From Byssochlamys sp. IMV 00236 (lineage: Eukaryota > Ascomycota > Eurotiomycetes > Eurotiales > Thermoascaceae), in the NCBI GenBank assembly GCA_001931875.2, contig MSJH02000817.1, forward strand, positions 248,001-312,000: 64,000 nucleotides of DNA, read 5' to 3'. Positions 35,916 to 48,449 of this stretch are shown piece after piece. The notes under the pieces are model-generated. The model did not search any database. It was not told the origin of the DNA and worked only from the letters and a program-made list of their open reading frames with translations. The position numbers and the translations under genes were made by a program. The first letter of the stretch is position 1. Each line of letters opens with the position of its first letter.

Positions 35916-37333
35916 CTACGCGGTGATCTTCTGGCGCAGGATCTCCTTCAGGGTGACCGCATCCGCCGCGAACTTGGAGATACCCTCACGCAGCTTCTCC
36001 ACGGCCATCTGCTCCTCGTTGAAGTCGAAGCGGAACAGCGACTCGTCGTTCAGGTAAGACCGCTTGGGGATGTCCAGCTTGGTCGCAGAGGCGGCGTCCA
36101 GCTTCTTGGGAACGGGGTCCTTAGAGTTGTACAGCTGCTCGAGCAGAGCGGGCTGGTGGTTCGTTAGTGATTGAAGGCCCAAATGTAACTACACGGGACA
36201 GCTCTAGGTACGTACCGCAATGGTCAGGTAGTCACAGCCAGCGAGCTCGGTGATCTCGCCAGTGTTACGGAAGGAAGCACCCATGACAATGGTCTTGTAG
36301 CCGTGCTTCTTGTAGTAGTTGAAGATGTCCTGGACGGACTTGACACCGGGGTCCTCGGCAGCAGTGTAGTCCCTCTTGTGGGCAGCCTTGTACCAGTCGA
36401 GAATACGGCCGACGAAGGGAGAGATGAGGAAAGCACCGGCCTCAGCGGCGGCAATGGCCTGGACCAGAGAGAACATGAGGGTCAGGTTGCAGTTGATGCC
36501 GTGCTGGGACTGCAGGATGTGCGCAGCCTTGATACCCTCCCAGGTCGAAGCGATCTTGATGAGAACACGGTCCTTGGAGATACCAATGGACTCGTAGAGC
36601 TAGTTATTGTTAGCGGCCCATTTCAGAGCGGGAACCATCATAATCGTCCATACCTTGATGATGTGAAGGGCCTTGTCGACGGAGGCCTGGGTGTCGAAAG
36701 AGAAGCGGGCATCGACCTCCGTGGAGACCTTTCCGGGGATGATCTTGAGGATCTCCTTTCCGAACTGAACCAGGAGGTTGTCCAGAGTGGCATCGACCTG
36801 CTCCTCGATAGTCTTTCCCTGTTGCAGCTGTCAGTCCCGTTCTTTCATCCAACTTTTTTTTTCCCCTTTTATACGGAGATCAAACGGGGCGAGCGACGAA
36901 CCTCCTTCTTGCCCTGAGCGACGGCAGCGTCGATCAGAGCAGCATACTCGGGCTTCTTGGAAGCAGCCAGGATCAGGGACGGGTTGGTGGTGGCATCCTG
37001 AGGCTTGTACTTGCCGATGGCTATTATGATCTGTTAGAATCGCCTGTCCTCATGGAAACGAATGTATACGGTCTTATCGATCACACATACTTGCGAAGTC
37101 ACCTAGTAAAGCGCTGTTAGCATCCGGTTCATCCGATCACAGACGCATTGAGATGGGTACTACTCACCAGAATCGCAAACCACGACCTGTTGCAATGCGA
37201 AAGAAAAAGACCACCGTTAGCAATTGTTCCACAGACTCCGACATGTTTCGGTTCCGTTGTGCAGCGTCATATGGATGGAGGGGCTTCGACTTACAGTGCC
37301 AGTGGCCTTGAGCTGCTCGAGAGAGGAAGACAT
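35916..37333 (-). CDS. tal1: Transaldolase
   Basis: Transaldolase of the non-oxidative pentose phosphate pathway, moving a dihydroxyacetone unit between sugar phosphates. Seven exons on the minus strand: 37333-37295, 37186-37168, 37102-37091, 37020-36902, 36818-36654, 36599-36216 and 36152-35916, all in phase, giving 324 residues. The Schiff-base lysine is Lys133 ([12 protein letters not shown]). The N-terminal signature [12 protein letters not shown] and [13 protein letters not shown] are present. The gene is unusually finely split at its 5' end: exon 2 is 19 nt and exon 3 only 12 nt, and both are needed to restore [20 protein letters not shown]. Confidence 0.95.
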
Positions 37334-38559
37334 GATGATGGAATCGGTGCAGAGAAAATTGGGTATACAACGGCAAACAGGAAAGATGGATGAGAGAAAG
37401 GATGTCAAGTTCTTCAAGTGGCGGGAGAGAAAGAAAGGAGATGAAGTAGAATAATAGAAAGTCCGGTGGGATCGAAGCCTCACCGGCGGTGGGATGGTGG
37501 GGCGACTATGACGCTCTCCCTTGGCGGGGGAAACAGCTCCCTCTTTGTGAATCCATATTCGAATCAATTCGACATTTAATAATACCATAGTTAATCGTTA
37601 TTATTATTATTATTATTATTATCCGGAGCAGTTGACATTATTCACTACTATCTACGGGTACAACTACAATGACTGTGATTGAATTCTGACCTACTATACC
37701 GATTTCCTTTTCCCGTTATCTAGGTACAGTACTTACTGGCCGTATGCTGCGCAGTTCCGTCTCCAATAATAATAATACCTCTTCATCCCATCGCTGTCCC
37801 GTGCAGCTCGGGCAGCTCCCCTCCGAGCTCCAATAATACTAACTAATAAAGCTGTTCCCAATCCATCCGAGCTCGACAACGTTCCCGGCGCAGAGTGCTC
37901 CGGCCGCTCCCAATCAATAACCGTCCCATCGCCACGCGAATGTCTTCAGGCTAAACGGCCTTCAACAACAATTAAGCGCTCGATAAGCAGAGGCATTGAG
38001 AGAGCATAACTAGTAGTTTAACTGTGCTCTAGCTAGCTGCTAGCTATAGTTATGCTCAGTAACCACCTGCGCGTGGGATAATACATTTGCCTGAACTATA
38101 ACTATAAGGAAAAACTATTTGAGTCAGGCGATCTCTAAATTATTGAAAAATAGAATAATCTCAATCTAAATGTTTTTAAACGATCCTCCTCCCTCTACGG
38201 AGGAGCTTACTCCGTACTTCCATCTCCATGCGAGTACTTTACTTAGTTAGTAACTGCGTACTCGAATGCTATATGTGACATAAAAGCATAATTATCTACT
38301 GTTATTATTAATATTATTGTTTACTAAACAATTACTGCCACATAGAATGATAATTATTACAACCTTCTCTCCTAACTACGACTTTACCATATTTATGTCC
38401 CTGTGGATAAATCCAAAGGCCACACTGCAAAATTCTAGACCCCTCCTGACCTTTTTACCCCACCATGATTTTCAAGGAGAGCACCCACTCGGGCCACTCC
38501 TATCCTATGATTTTATTCGGCTAAAGGATCGCACATCCCTCACGTGCTAACATGACTAA
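37334..38559. other. Intergenic, transaldolase promoter to tRNA
   Basis: Contains (TTA)n at 37598-37622, CTAGCTAG words near 38030 and a TACGGAG/CTCCGTA inverted repeat at 38196-38216. No protein gene recognised. Confidence 0.6.
37598..37622. repeat. (TTA)n microsatellite
   Basis: Eight TTA units upstream of the transaldolase gene. Confidence 0.85.
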
Positions 38560-38641
38560 GACAGTATGGCCGAGTGGTCTAAGGCGACAGATTAGAAATC
38601 TGTTCTCTTCGGAGGCGTCGGTTCAAATCCGACTGCTGTCG
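38560..38641 (+). tRNA. tRNA-Ser (anticodon AGA)
   Basis: An 82-nt class II tRNA without intron. The 7-bp acceptor stem pairs GACAGTA with TGCTGTC, and G is the discriminator base. The anticodon arm ACAGA/TCTGT closes the loop TTAGAAA, giving anticodon AGA for UCU serine codons. A long variable arm (TCTCTTCGGAGG region) is typical of serine. The A box (TGGCCGAGTGG) and B box (GGTTCAAATCC) are both present. A T-rich tract starting about seven bases after the gene serves as the Pol III terminator. Confidence 0.96.
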
Positions 38642-38643
38642 AA

Positions 38644-38666
38644 TTTCCTTTTTGTTTTTTTTTTTC
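38644..38666 (+). terminator. Pol III T-tract terminator of tRNA-Ser
   Basis: T runs directly downstream of the tRNA, including one of more than ten T, as used for RNA polymerase III termination. Confidence 0.7.
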
Positions 38667-39457
38667 GTATCCCTACCTTATGCTGTAGTAGTAGCTTGAG
38701 TATTTATTCTAGGTGGTTATTTTTCAATTTGTTTTTTTAGAGAATCGATGTAGTGTAGGGATATTTCCAGTGTCAATAGTAATATAAATAATTTGTATCT
38801 GTGGTTGAATTGAGCGACACTCTTCGGTTTTGTTATGTCGTGGCGAGGCGGACTAACACAGAGATATATATATCTGCGTGCCATTTTCATACAGCGCACA
38901 ACCCGACAAGATTGCCACAATACTGGCTTTGCAGCTGCGAATGACCATTCACCACAGGAAAAGCTAGACACCGAAATGAGACTCTGGTACATACACTTTT
39001 ATTGATTCACAGGCCGGCTGGCATATCTAGGGATTCTCTAGGGACAAACAAACAAATCATCGACCGCGCTGCGGGTTCGGTCTAACTATGTGGATGGGAA
39101 AGAATAATAGCAGGGCAGAACAAATGACAGCCGACTCCATATCTTGCAGATGAAACGACGCTCGCAGGCCAGAGAGAACAACCCGAACAAAACACATGCT
39201 CGATGCAAGCGTAACGGAACGCAGAAAGACACATAGTTTTGGCCTTGACATACAGTCATAAGGGTAATGGGGACCAAACGGAGAAAAATCTAACAATTGC
39301 AGTGTCCACTTTGGTAGAACAGATAAGCCCTCCGACGTACCTCCCTGGGCAAATGAGTACCCGGCAGATTCACTGCGGCTGTCAATGCCGGTACCACACA
39401 AGGTCGAAAGCAGTACCAGTCTTGGTTGGAATGCATGTAACAGCAATGACGAGTCTA
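38667..39457. other. Intergenic, 3' flank of the BEACH gene
   Basis: No gene seen. The 171-codon minus-strand frame ending at 39057 is read-through past the true last exon of the BEACH gene. Confidence 0.55.
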
Positions 39458-42400
39458 TCAACGACGCTGAATGCAATCCCATTCGTACTAGATAGCGGAA
39501 GTTAGAAAATCGTGTCACAAATTGGATGCTCAATGGACGTACCACTCTACCCGCTTCGTCACCTGTATACACGATATGTGGAAGCGGTAGGATGTAGCTG
39601 ATTCCTGAGCTGACATTGGCCCCCTCACGACCAACATCAATGTGATGGAGCTGACGAATAAGATCCAGTTCGAACCGTCCGTCACGGATTGTTTTGCTCC
39701 AGATCTGTAGAGCGGCGGCACGTTAGAAGATGAATGCAACGGAATGGAACGGGTCCTCATCCACACTCACATTGACCAGACCTCTCCTATGTCCGGTAAA
39801 CAACAGTTCTCGCTCGAGCCATTCGTTGTTAGCTCCTTCGTAGAACGCGCACGAGAGGATGCAATCATCTGCAGCTTCACAAACTGCCTGTTCGAGCAAG
39901 ATCGCCCCGTTGAGGGAGAATAGGCTGATACGGTTACCGCGACAAACCATGATGTTGCCAGTCACGTCATTGATTCGCGCACACTATACCTTCGGTCAGA
40001 GAGTGGAATCTCAATGTTTCTCCCGTAAGGCTTACCTCTACTGGGCCACTGGCAGGAAGCTCCCGCAAAAAGCACTGTCGATTGAGATCCCACAGCATGA
40101 TGCGCCCATCAGCGGACGCTGATAGGACTGTACTGTAAGACCGTGAGACTGCAAGTGTCGTCACGGGGAACCGATGGCCGAACAGGGTCGCTTTCGGTTG
40201 CAGATCCACGGACTTTCCTGACGCAGTGAATGTCCATATCGATATCGTGCAATCTGTTCCTGCGGTTATCAATGTTTGCGAATCCGCAAAAAGAGCGCAG
40301 GACAATTGGCCAATGTGTAAATGCTCAAAATGCCCAAGCAACTACAACCTGTTAGCATCACCTCGTTACTGAGATAGAGTGAGATGGGACGTCCTACCTT
40401 TCTACTGTCAGCAGCATAGAAGCGCACGCTTCCATCGAAGAAACCCCACTCCATGTATTTGTCGAAGGTCGGAGGGACATTCAGTCTGAACGCGGCAGCA
40501 CATAGTAACCGATCTTGCTTCATAGATAAAGACGAAACGCGTTCTTGACTGTCTGAGGTGGTGTTAGAAAGGAATCGATTTTGCTTGGGAAACAAGGGGA
40601 TATCATACCGAGCAGTTGGATGGGCGTCCTGGTCAGGGACTCCGCAAGGACATCAAGTCGGCTGTCTTTGTGCTGGAGCTCTTCCCTCTTAGGGTGAGGC
40701 TTCTGGAAGACCTGGTACGGTGTTTGCCCGAAGTTGTGTATAATACCAATGGTGGCCAACCGTTCAACAGGATCGTCAATATTGTCCACGTCCTTGGCTC
40801 CCTGATATGATAAGTGATGGAAGACGTTCACTGCTTCAAGGGCTGCATCTCCCTTCTGCTTGAATCCAAAGACCAAGTCGATCCAATGGTGCAGATTTTT
40901 CGTCACGTAGGGGCTTTCTAGAGCTTCTCGATGTTTGGCGATAAATATTTTTGGATCGCCTTTTGCCCACGGCGGTAATTCTACAGCATCGATGCTCTCG
41001 GTCATGTTCTGGCGCAGTCCGAAATCATACTTGTTCACGTTGACCAGAAACTCCGGAAGATAGTAGAATTCCGGAGTCAATTCCCTCACGTCGGACATGT
41101 TCCCGCGCGAAGCTGAATCCCAAGCCTTTGCCACGGAATAAAACAGTCGATCCGCATGGTCGAAAGTCCCACCTTGAAGTATAAGGTATGACTTCACAAA
41201 CGGTTGCAAACGGATAAGGTACGAACTGACTATCATCGCGGAGGAATAATGGGTGCCGTAGTGGAAGGGAGGTGCGTTCTCATCGCCCATCTCTGCAAAC
41301 GACTTGTATCTCTCCTTGAACTCGGCTTCACGCTCGGGCGTCTGGCAACCCATTGGTTTTGATAGATCGCGGAAAGTTTTGGGATTGGTCAGATCCAGTT
41401 CTTCACTGGTATAATCCGCCAGGACCCACGGGAAGACCGGATATTGAGTGAGGTCGTTAAATGTCCTCCCCGCCAAAGTGTTGATCAACATCAGATAGTG
41501 GAAGTTTGATATCTCCCCCTTGACCCATTTGCGTGTTGCGGGGTTCGATGACTGGCCGAACACGCTGGCAAATTTGGACCCAAATGACTGGGGTTCATCA
41601 TCTTGACTTCTCAGTGTCTCGAATCTCCAAACATCCTCTGGTCGCGAGAGAGCGATGTTTCCATTGATCTGAGGAGCTTTGGCGGATAGCTGGCTGTAAA
41701 GTTCGTTCCGGGCTCGTGAAGATATCAATGTCAGAAGATAACTGCGACCGTCCGTGAAAAAGATCTCGAGGGCCACATCACGGAAGAGAAATCGGCGTTT
41801 AGAGATGCTGATCAAATCTGCCCACTTCCAGCTCCTCGTCTGATGCTCCTGTGATTTGCGTTCACTCGACTCGCGACCAGCGATCATGCGAACATATGGA
41901 TCTCGTTCTTCCGCAGGAGCCTGCCAGACATTGACAATCTCGCCATCCGCACGTTGAAAGAAATTGTCTAAGATGTAGATATGGTCCTTTCCCAAAATGA
42001 GAATGCCTTCGCATGCTTCCAGCCCGGTGATGCGAGACATATTACAGACGTTTTGAACTTGATCGCCTCGATGTAGACTTCTCATAACCTTTCTGTTCTT
42101 GTCTTCATAATCGTCTATATCTTCCTTGGGATCATCAATCATTTCAAAGCTTTCTTCGAGCATGCTCTTATCATCAGAGTCCACGCCCTGAGACCCATTG
42201 TCTGCAGACTCGCCAACCATAGCGGTGGGAGTAATCCCGACAACTTCATTGTTGGAAGCAGGAGCAATCTGTGTATTCAGCTTTATCGCAGGAGGTTCAG
42301 ACGCCTTTCTCTTGGGCTGATAGTCCTGTCTCTCCCCCGAGTCATCGGGGATCACTCGAAGCCGCATCCGGCTACGCCCCTCTGTCTGGTCAAGTCGCCA

Positions 42401-45400
42401 TTTTCTATCTTTATCCTCAGACAATACGCCACCAACGCGTCTTAATTCCTGAGAAAGACGAGCAAAGGCAGACCACATAAACGTGAGAGTATCCTGCTGG
42501 TCCTGAAGAACCCTCTGGTATTTCAGGTGCTCGGATGCAGAAATATTGGATACCCAGTGATCGAACGTGATACTGTGCTTGCGGAGAACTTCCTCACGGG
42601 ACTTTTCCTCCTGGGCCCACTGCTTGAGGTTCTCTTTCCGTTTGGCAAGTCTCACTCTTGCCGTCTCTTCTGTTCTGACATTCTCCTCCTGCACGAAGGA
42701 CTCCCAAGACTTGGATAAACCGCCGAAGAAAAGAGCATCAAGATCATCGCGTTGCTCATCGACCCATTGTAGGAAACCGGCATCGTCCATTCCCACGAGC
42801 CCGCCGAAACCTTCGGATAGTCGTCGCTGCAGAGAGGCCGTAGCATGAGTCAGGATAGCAGACGTTTCAGAAGGCTTTTCGACAAGGACAATTCGCCAGA
42901 GGTTAGCAGCCGCCACACGGATGTCATGGTTCTCACTTATAAGCTTCGTGTAGAGTAAATAACAGAGCAGTTGCAGATATTCAGAATGCGTTTCTCCTTC
43001 AGACAGAAGCATTGCTTGCCAGTACGCAAGGCGGCTGAGAAAAGTGAGACAGTCGGATTCCTCCACTTCGGAAAGCTTGATTAGAACCATCCGAAAAGCT
43101 GTAGAGCGAATGGTATCTATTGCTTGGCTGCAAAGTCGAACACTCTTTATGCATGATATGTCGGGTCTTTGAAGGTACTCTAGGACAGACCCAGCAAAGT
43201 CGAGGGCAACAGTGGCACCATCAATGAACCAGCCTTCGTAAACTGCCTCCCCGATATGTGTGAGGAAGCGTGCTAAATTAGTCAACGTTCGAGGCTCCAA
43301 TAACAGTTCTCGGTTCATAACTATAGTTCCCTCCATGGTCAATATGGTGTTCCGTAGCAGCCATGATTCAAAGTAGGTCTGGTGTTCCAGAAAGCCAGGC
43401 GGTGTTTTAAGATACAGCCCAAGACCGGAGAACTCTTTGCGAGCAAATAATTGGTCCATGAACACAGATGTCAGAAGACCTAGAATAGACTGGACGACAG
43501 GGTGGGCCTCCAAGTCCCCATCCCTTTCCACCTTTGGTGTAACAATATGCCGGAGACGGGCAGCAGATGGCGAGTATTTTGCTCTGTCGGATGAGACCAA
43601 TATAAAAGATGAACCGCGTCGCAGCGGCCTTCCAGCATGGTCCTGACCACTCGAAGGTTCCACAGTCGTGGTTCGCAGTACGGGTGGTGCAGTAGAGAGC
43701 GGCCGGACAATGTTCGTATCCTCGAAACTCAGCCCGCCGTCGCGGGAATTTAGCTCAACTTCTGGGCTGATTATATCTGATCCGACCACAACGGGGAACA
43801 GAACGAAGAGGAGCCGTTGCACATATGTCGAACTCACGGAAAAGTCCCGAAAGTTGTGTGATTTGGCATGGACGTCCGAAAGGAACCTGACAACGCTCTT
43901 CAATATGCATTGGTCTCTAGTAGCATTCTCAGCCGGCGAGGAATCTGTTCGAGAATTAGGCATGGTTAAGACTATTTCATAGGCTGAGGAGACGGCTGTC
44001 TTACTGGTCAAATTGGACGACGACATCAAGACTCTATAGGACTGCGGCAGTGGTACCTCTACGGTCTTACCATTTACCGCCGCTGCTCTTTTCAGACCAC
44101 TTTGTAGCATCTCCATAATCACCGGTAGGATCTCTGGGAACACAATCTTTGGTTCACCGTTGGATACAAAGAGATCCAGAAGCCCAGAGTGGTCGAAGGG
44201 TCTCTCCAGATCCATACAAGCAACATCGAGTCCGAACAGAATACCAAAGCAGATCGGCCACAAGGCAGGAATGTTCCACCACCTTTTCAATCGATGTCGC
44301 ATTATGGTATATCCTCCTGACTTATCGGCGAGTTTCTTGTTATAGGCGCTACCGTGTATGATAATCAAGCGAGAAAGGATTTTCGCCGCAAGTACTACAA
44401 CCTCTGGATCATCTTCGCACATGAGGTAGAGAAGCCACTGGAATGTGCTATCAGCAGCTGCTCGAGATAATCCTATTACTTGACGAACCTTATTCGTGAC
44501 CGTCCTTGCAAACTTCTTGACTATTGCTACATCACCTGATGCGCAAAGTAAGGAACAATACATTCGCAGCATCTCCACACCTATCTTAGAACTGGGTAGG
44601 TACTTCCCAGCATCTCCGGTCGACGGCGACCGATGCCGCAGGCGAGGATCTAGACGAAAACTTTTCTTCTTGCGGAGAACAGAGGGTGATTTACTCTCCT
44701 GTATCGAGTAGGTGATGAAAAGAGATAGTGATCGAAGCAGCTCCGCCGATAGACAGCTGTCCAGGAGGGATCGAAAAGCAGGGACGAAAAGGGCGAGAGA
44801 CTCATTTGTGAAGCGTTCTCCTTTTAAAGCATCCAACAGTTTCTTGTTGACACCTGCAAATTGTCAGAAGAGGTCAGAAGACAGCCTACAATGAGCACCC
44901 ACGCATTCTAGCCAGACGCTTTGAATTGAAATGACGATATCGGCTGTTTCTCGCAAAGGTCGAGAACTGAGAATAATACATCTCGACTAAATCAGGCTCA
45001 CCGAACCGCCAGATATCCAGGTCGACAAGCAAGACCCGATAAGCTAGCGGATTTGTGATTATCGAACGCGAAGGGTCATTAAAATCGTATCCGACAAATG
45101 ACAAGGTCAATCGCAGAAGCTCTCGTGCGAGCGAGGATCGTTGCTTATTATCTGGACAGATAGATGAAAGTTTGGACGCTGTTGTGACCTGGCCCCCCGA
45201 AGGAAAGCCAATCTTGTCGCGTAGCAGTGTGGCAAGAATCCCATATCCGTTATCTCTTTCCATTGCCTCACTGTTCCGCCAGCTATCTTGTATAGCCTCG
45301 TACAGGACTTCTAGTGCTAATGTGAGGCTCTCAGCTGTTGTCGCCGCGTGGACAATGCTAAGGTGCAGGGCTGCGCAGCCGCCAATCCGCCAACCCGCAT

Positions 45401-47411
45401 CGTCAAGAGACTGCGGTACCGTTACTACAGGGTCACCAGTGAGAATGGCAACACCATTAGTGTGTGTTAACGCATCGTTGATTGCAGGAATAGCCCCATT
45501 AACGGCGATAGCGTTAGCGCCCACTTTCGTTAACTGATACAAATTCTTGGAAGCCCGCTTCGACAGTGATTTCACTAACTGAGATTCGTCTATATTGTTG
45601 GTGTCATCATCGTCGAGCACAGTAGCTGGGGCTATGTTCAGTAGGACGGAGCTTTCTGATACCAGCGTGCTCGCCTTCTGCCTGATAGCGGTTACTATAT
45701 CCGACGACTCCTCTTTGCCTGGATGAAGGTTCTCATTTCGTAAATTGAGTGCAGCGGAAGCCCGATACGTTTGGAAAGAGCCCAAGCAATCCTGGAAATT
45801 GCCATGGTAGCGAGGCCCGATATTGTAGAATACGGCCACCATGTCATCAGTGAATATGTCTTCGAAGAGGATCGCGTTCGCCAGAGACCATCGAGACGTT
45901 GATGCTCCCTTCCCCAGTCTCATGGCGAGGTCTTGTGGTGTACCCAAGAACGCCTGCACACGGGCTGCCTTGTTGGGCGCTCGTGGTGGAGGGACGGATG
46001 GATAATCGATCTTCAACTGCTCAACAAATTCGCCATCCACAAAAAGAGAAGCCCGCGCAGATAAAGGGCCTCGAGCTCTCTTGTGGATCACGCAGATATG
46101 ATACCATTTATTTGGCTCGAAGACGAAGGATTTAAAGCGTACACTGGGACGCGGTCCTCGGATCGATGTTTGCAAGATGAAATTGCGGGTGTCCTTCTCC
46201 AGGTATGCAAGCACAAAACATGTCTGACTGGCATCAAAGGCTCCAAAAATGGTGGTATGAACATTGGGGTCGAAGCTATCAAAACGAGCCCAAACCGTAA
46301 AAGTGTACCCAGCGGATGCTGTGGGAGGAAATGGGCGACCTAGTGTCGAGAACTCGACCGAGGAGTAACCGTGCACGGACAGATCGAAATGGATAGATGG
46401 CGGACCTTTGGAAGACTTCATGGCATTCAGCAAGAACCGTAAGACCTCTGGAGAATCGTGAGCGCGCCTATAAATGTCCACTGCATCCTCGAGGCCATTA
46501 ATGCCTTGCACACAGAGGAGCCCCGCAAGCTTTTCGTAAAGTTTTCTTTCTGACTCGGGTCTGTCACTATTGATCAGAACCGGTAGCACTGATTTCAATG
46601 TTCCTGTGGCGTGCAGAGCTAGAGTATTCCTCTGAGACTGGGAGGCAAGCTGGCAGAGACACGCAGGAAGAGCTAATCTCAGAATGGCATGTCCGGTCAC
46701 GGATGAGGACTGCGCCAGCCAGACTCGCAGAAACGGACCTAAGAACTCAGGAACTTCAACAGTCACTGCTGTACCCAGAGATCTATCTACAGCCAAGCAA
46801 ATGTCTTCCGGAGACAGAGAGTCGGCCTGAGGCCCCAGCTTCAAACTCAACGCGGTGAATATCCCTGAAACTGTCTCCTCGCACAAAGCCCCAGCCAGTA
46901 AGCCCCCATATAATTGCTCTCTATCAGAAGTCGACGCATCGTTGTCGTCGAATTTCGTAGCCAGGACTGTCAGTGTATTCTCCAGACATGCTGTTCCTCC
47001 GCCGGGGATCCTTTTAGAAAAGTATCGTTTGTTCCCCGAGTGCTCCTTCAGACATTCTGCAATGACCCCGAGGGTGTCCCTGAATAGAGCCAATAGACTC
47101 TTGCGTTCCTCCTGGGACAATGTGTTTGTATCGTAGAGTTCCCCGAGCTGCCGGACAAATTCGAGCAGTATCTGGAACCCGTACAGATGACGAAATGCAT
47201 CCTTCGCTTCTCTGGGCTGTTGTGTATCGATAAATGTATGACGGAGGCGGAGCAGGCTTTCTGTTCCGGAGAGGACATCCTGCAGCCTGATCGGGTGCTG
47301 TTTACAGATCGCGTCGAGGCTCTCAATAATCGGGCCCAACTCGGCGACCAGTCGCCCAGCGGACGCGGAGGGCGGGGAGGAGGGACGTCGCAGCGGGGAC
47401 GACTTGATCAT
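39458..47411 (-). CDS. bph1: BEACH-WD40 protein (Bph1/neurobeachin-like)
   Basis: A giant scaffold protein of the BEACH family (yeast Bph1, human LYST/NBEAL relatives), acting in vesicle and vacuole/endolysosome trafficking. Seven exons on the minus strand: 47411-44903, 44853-40609, 40552-40398, 40341-40036, 39983-39771, 39704-39543 and 39487-39458. All phases agree; the product is 2539 residues. An armadillo-like helical N-terminus contains a concanavalin/laminin-G-like domain around residues 340-500 (YTFTVWARFDSF, FVDGEFVEQL). A PH-like domain lies near 1800-1900. The BEACH domain covers about 1925-2215 (GEISNFHYLMLINTLAGR, YPVFPWVLADY, PPFHYGTHYSSA). WD40 repeats fill the C-terminus, ending GDEAGRVYEWDCIQRR. 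The final exon is only 30 nt. Confidence 0.93.
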
Positions 47412-48449
47412 GGTGCCGCTGGAAATCTTATCTCAAGCTAGCAGTCGCAACATTAGTCCTGAAGGTCCGGATGAGAGTATCGGAGGACACATAGGACAGA
47501 GGATGAGATCTGCATCTGGCGTGTCGGATTGGCTGGTCAGGCCATGGTCTTGCCGGACGTTGATTGTGCGAGTGGAGAAGGCTTTGAGAGTCGAGACTGA
47601 GCACTGAGCACTGATGCACTGTCGACCACCGTCCTTGCTCTCCAATGGACACGAAGTGATGGGGATGCTCTCTGGATGCTGGAAAATGGGATCGAACTGC
47701 CAGGGACACAAGATGCGCCAACTGCTCACATCCTCCAACCAAGCTTGAAACACTCCAAGCAGCTCCGATGCAGCGACCAGAGCACAGCCGGATGTCTGTC
47801 ACGTGCAACGTCACTGGCGCCTGCACCATTGGCCCGAAAACAGCGCGATAAGGCGATAAGGCCTGTTAGCTGCCATACCGCAGCCATACTGGGCCGTGAC
47901 CATACAGTGCTATTCCGTACACGCTATACCACTCGCGGCAGCGTCCTGTGCCAGTTGTGGTCAGAGCACGCGAGCCCACCGCCTGCAAGCATCGCGTTGC
48001 CACCATGCTGATCAGCCTCGTTGTTGAACTTGTTGAGTACTTAGCAGGTACCCAGGCAACACCGCAACTTCGAGCTGGAGAGACAGCTCACGAGACTCTG
48101 AGGCTTGTACCGCCCTGTATCGGTACTGTCCTCTGCAGCTCTCCACTGGTGGGGCGGTCTGCTATCGGATCGACGCTCCCCGGCGAATCAGGGTCCGTTG
48201 GGAGCGCTAACCCCCGGGCGTATCTGTAAACTTACCGTATTGGCGTTGCATCATCTCCCCCGGGCCTTGCCTGCTCCGTTGCTCACCTGCCTCCCCAGCG
48301 ACCTACTTCTATCTCGCCAGCTCCAGCTTCTCCATCTTCCTTCCTTCAACCTCCCTCCATCCCCCTTCCCCCATCTCATCTTCCTTCATCTATCATCAGA
48401 ATTCTCATCGAACTGCCGGCCAGCAGCGTTCTTTCATTTCTGTGCCATC
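47412..48449. other. Divergent promoter region, BEACH gene / alp2
   Basis: Non-coding between the two start codons. A pyrimidine-rich tract covers about 48290-48400, directly before the alp2 start, as is common in strongly expressed Aspergillus genes. No other feature recognised. Confidence 0.6.
48290..48400 (+). promoter_or_regulatory. CT-rich core promoter/leader of alp2
   Basis: Long C/T-rich stretch (many TTCC, CTCC and CATC words) ending about 50 nt before the AUG at 48450. Such tracts often mark transcription start regions in aspergilli; this role is inferred from position and composition only. Confidence 0.4.

Noticed and set aside
36303..36917. 204-codon plus-strand frame
   Set aside because: Antisense to transaldolase exons; no domain.
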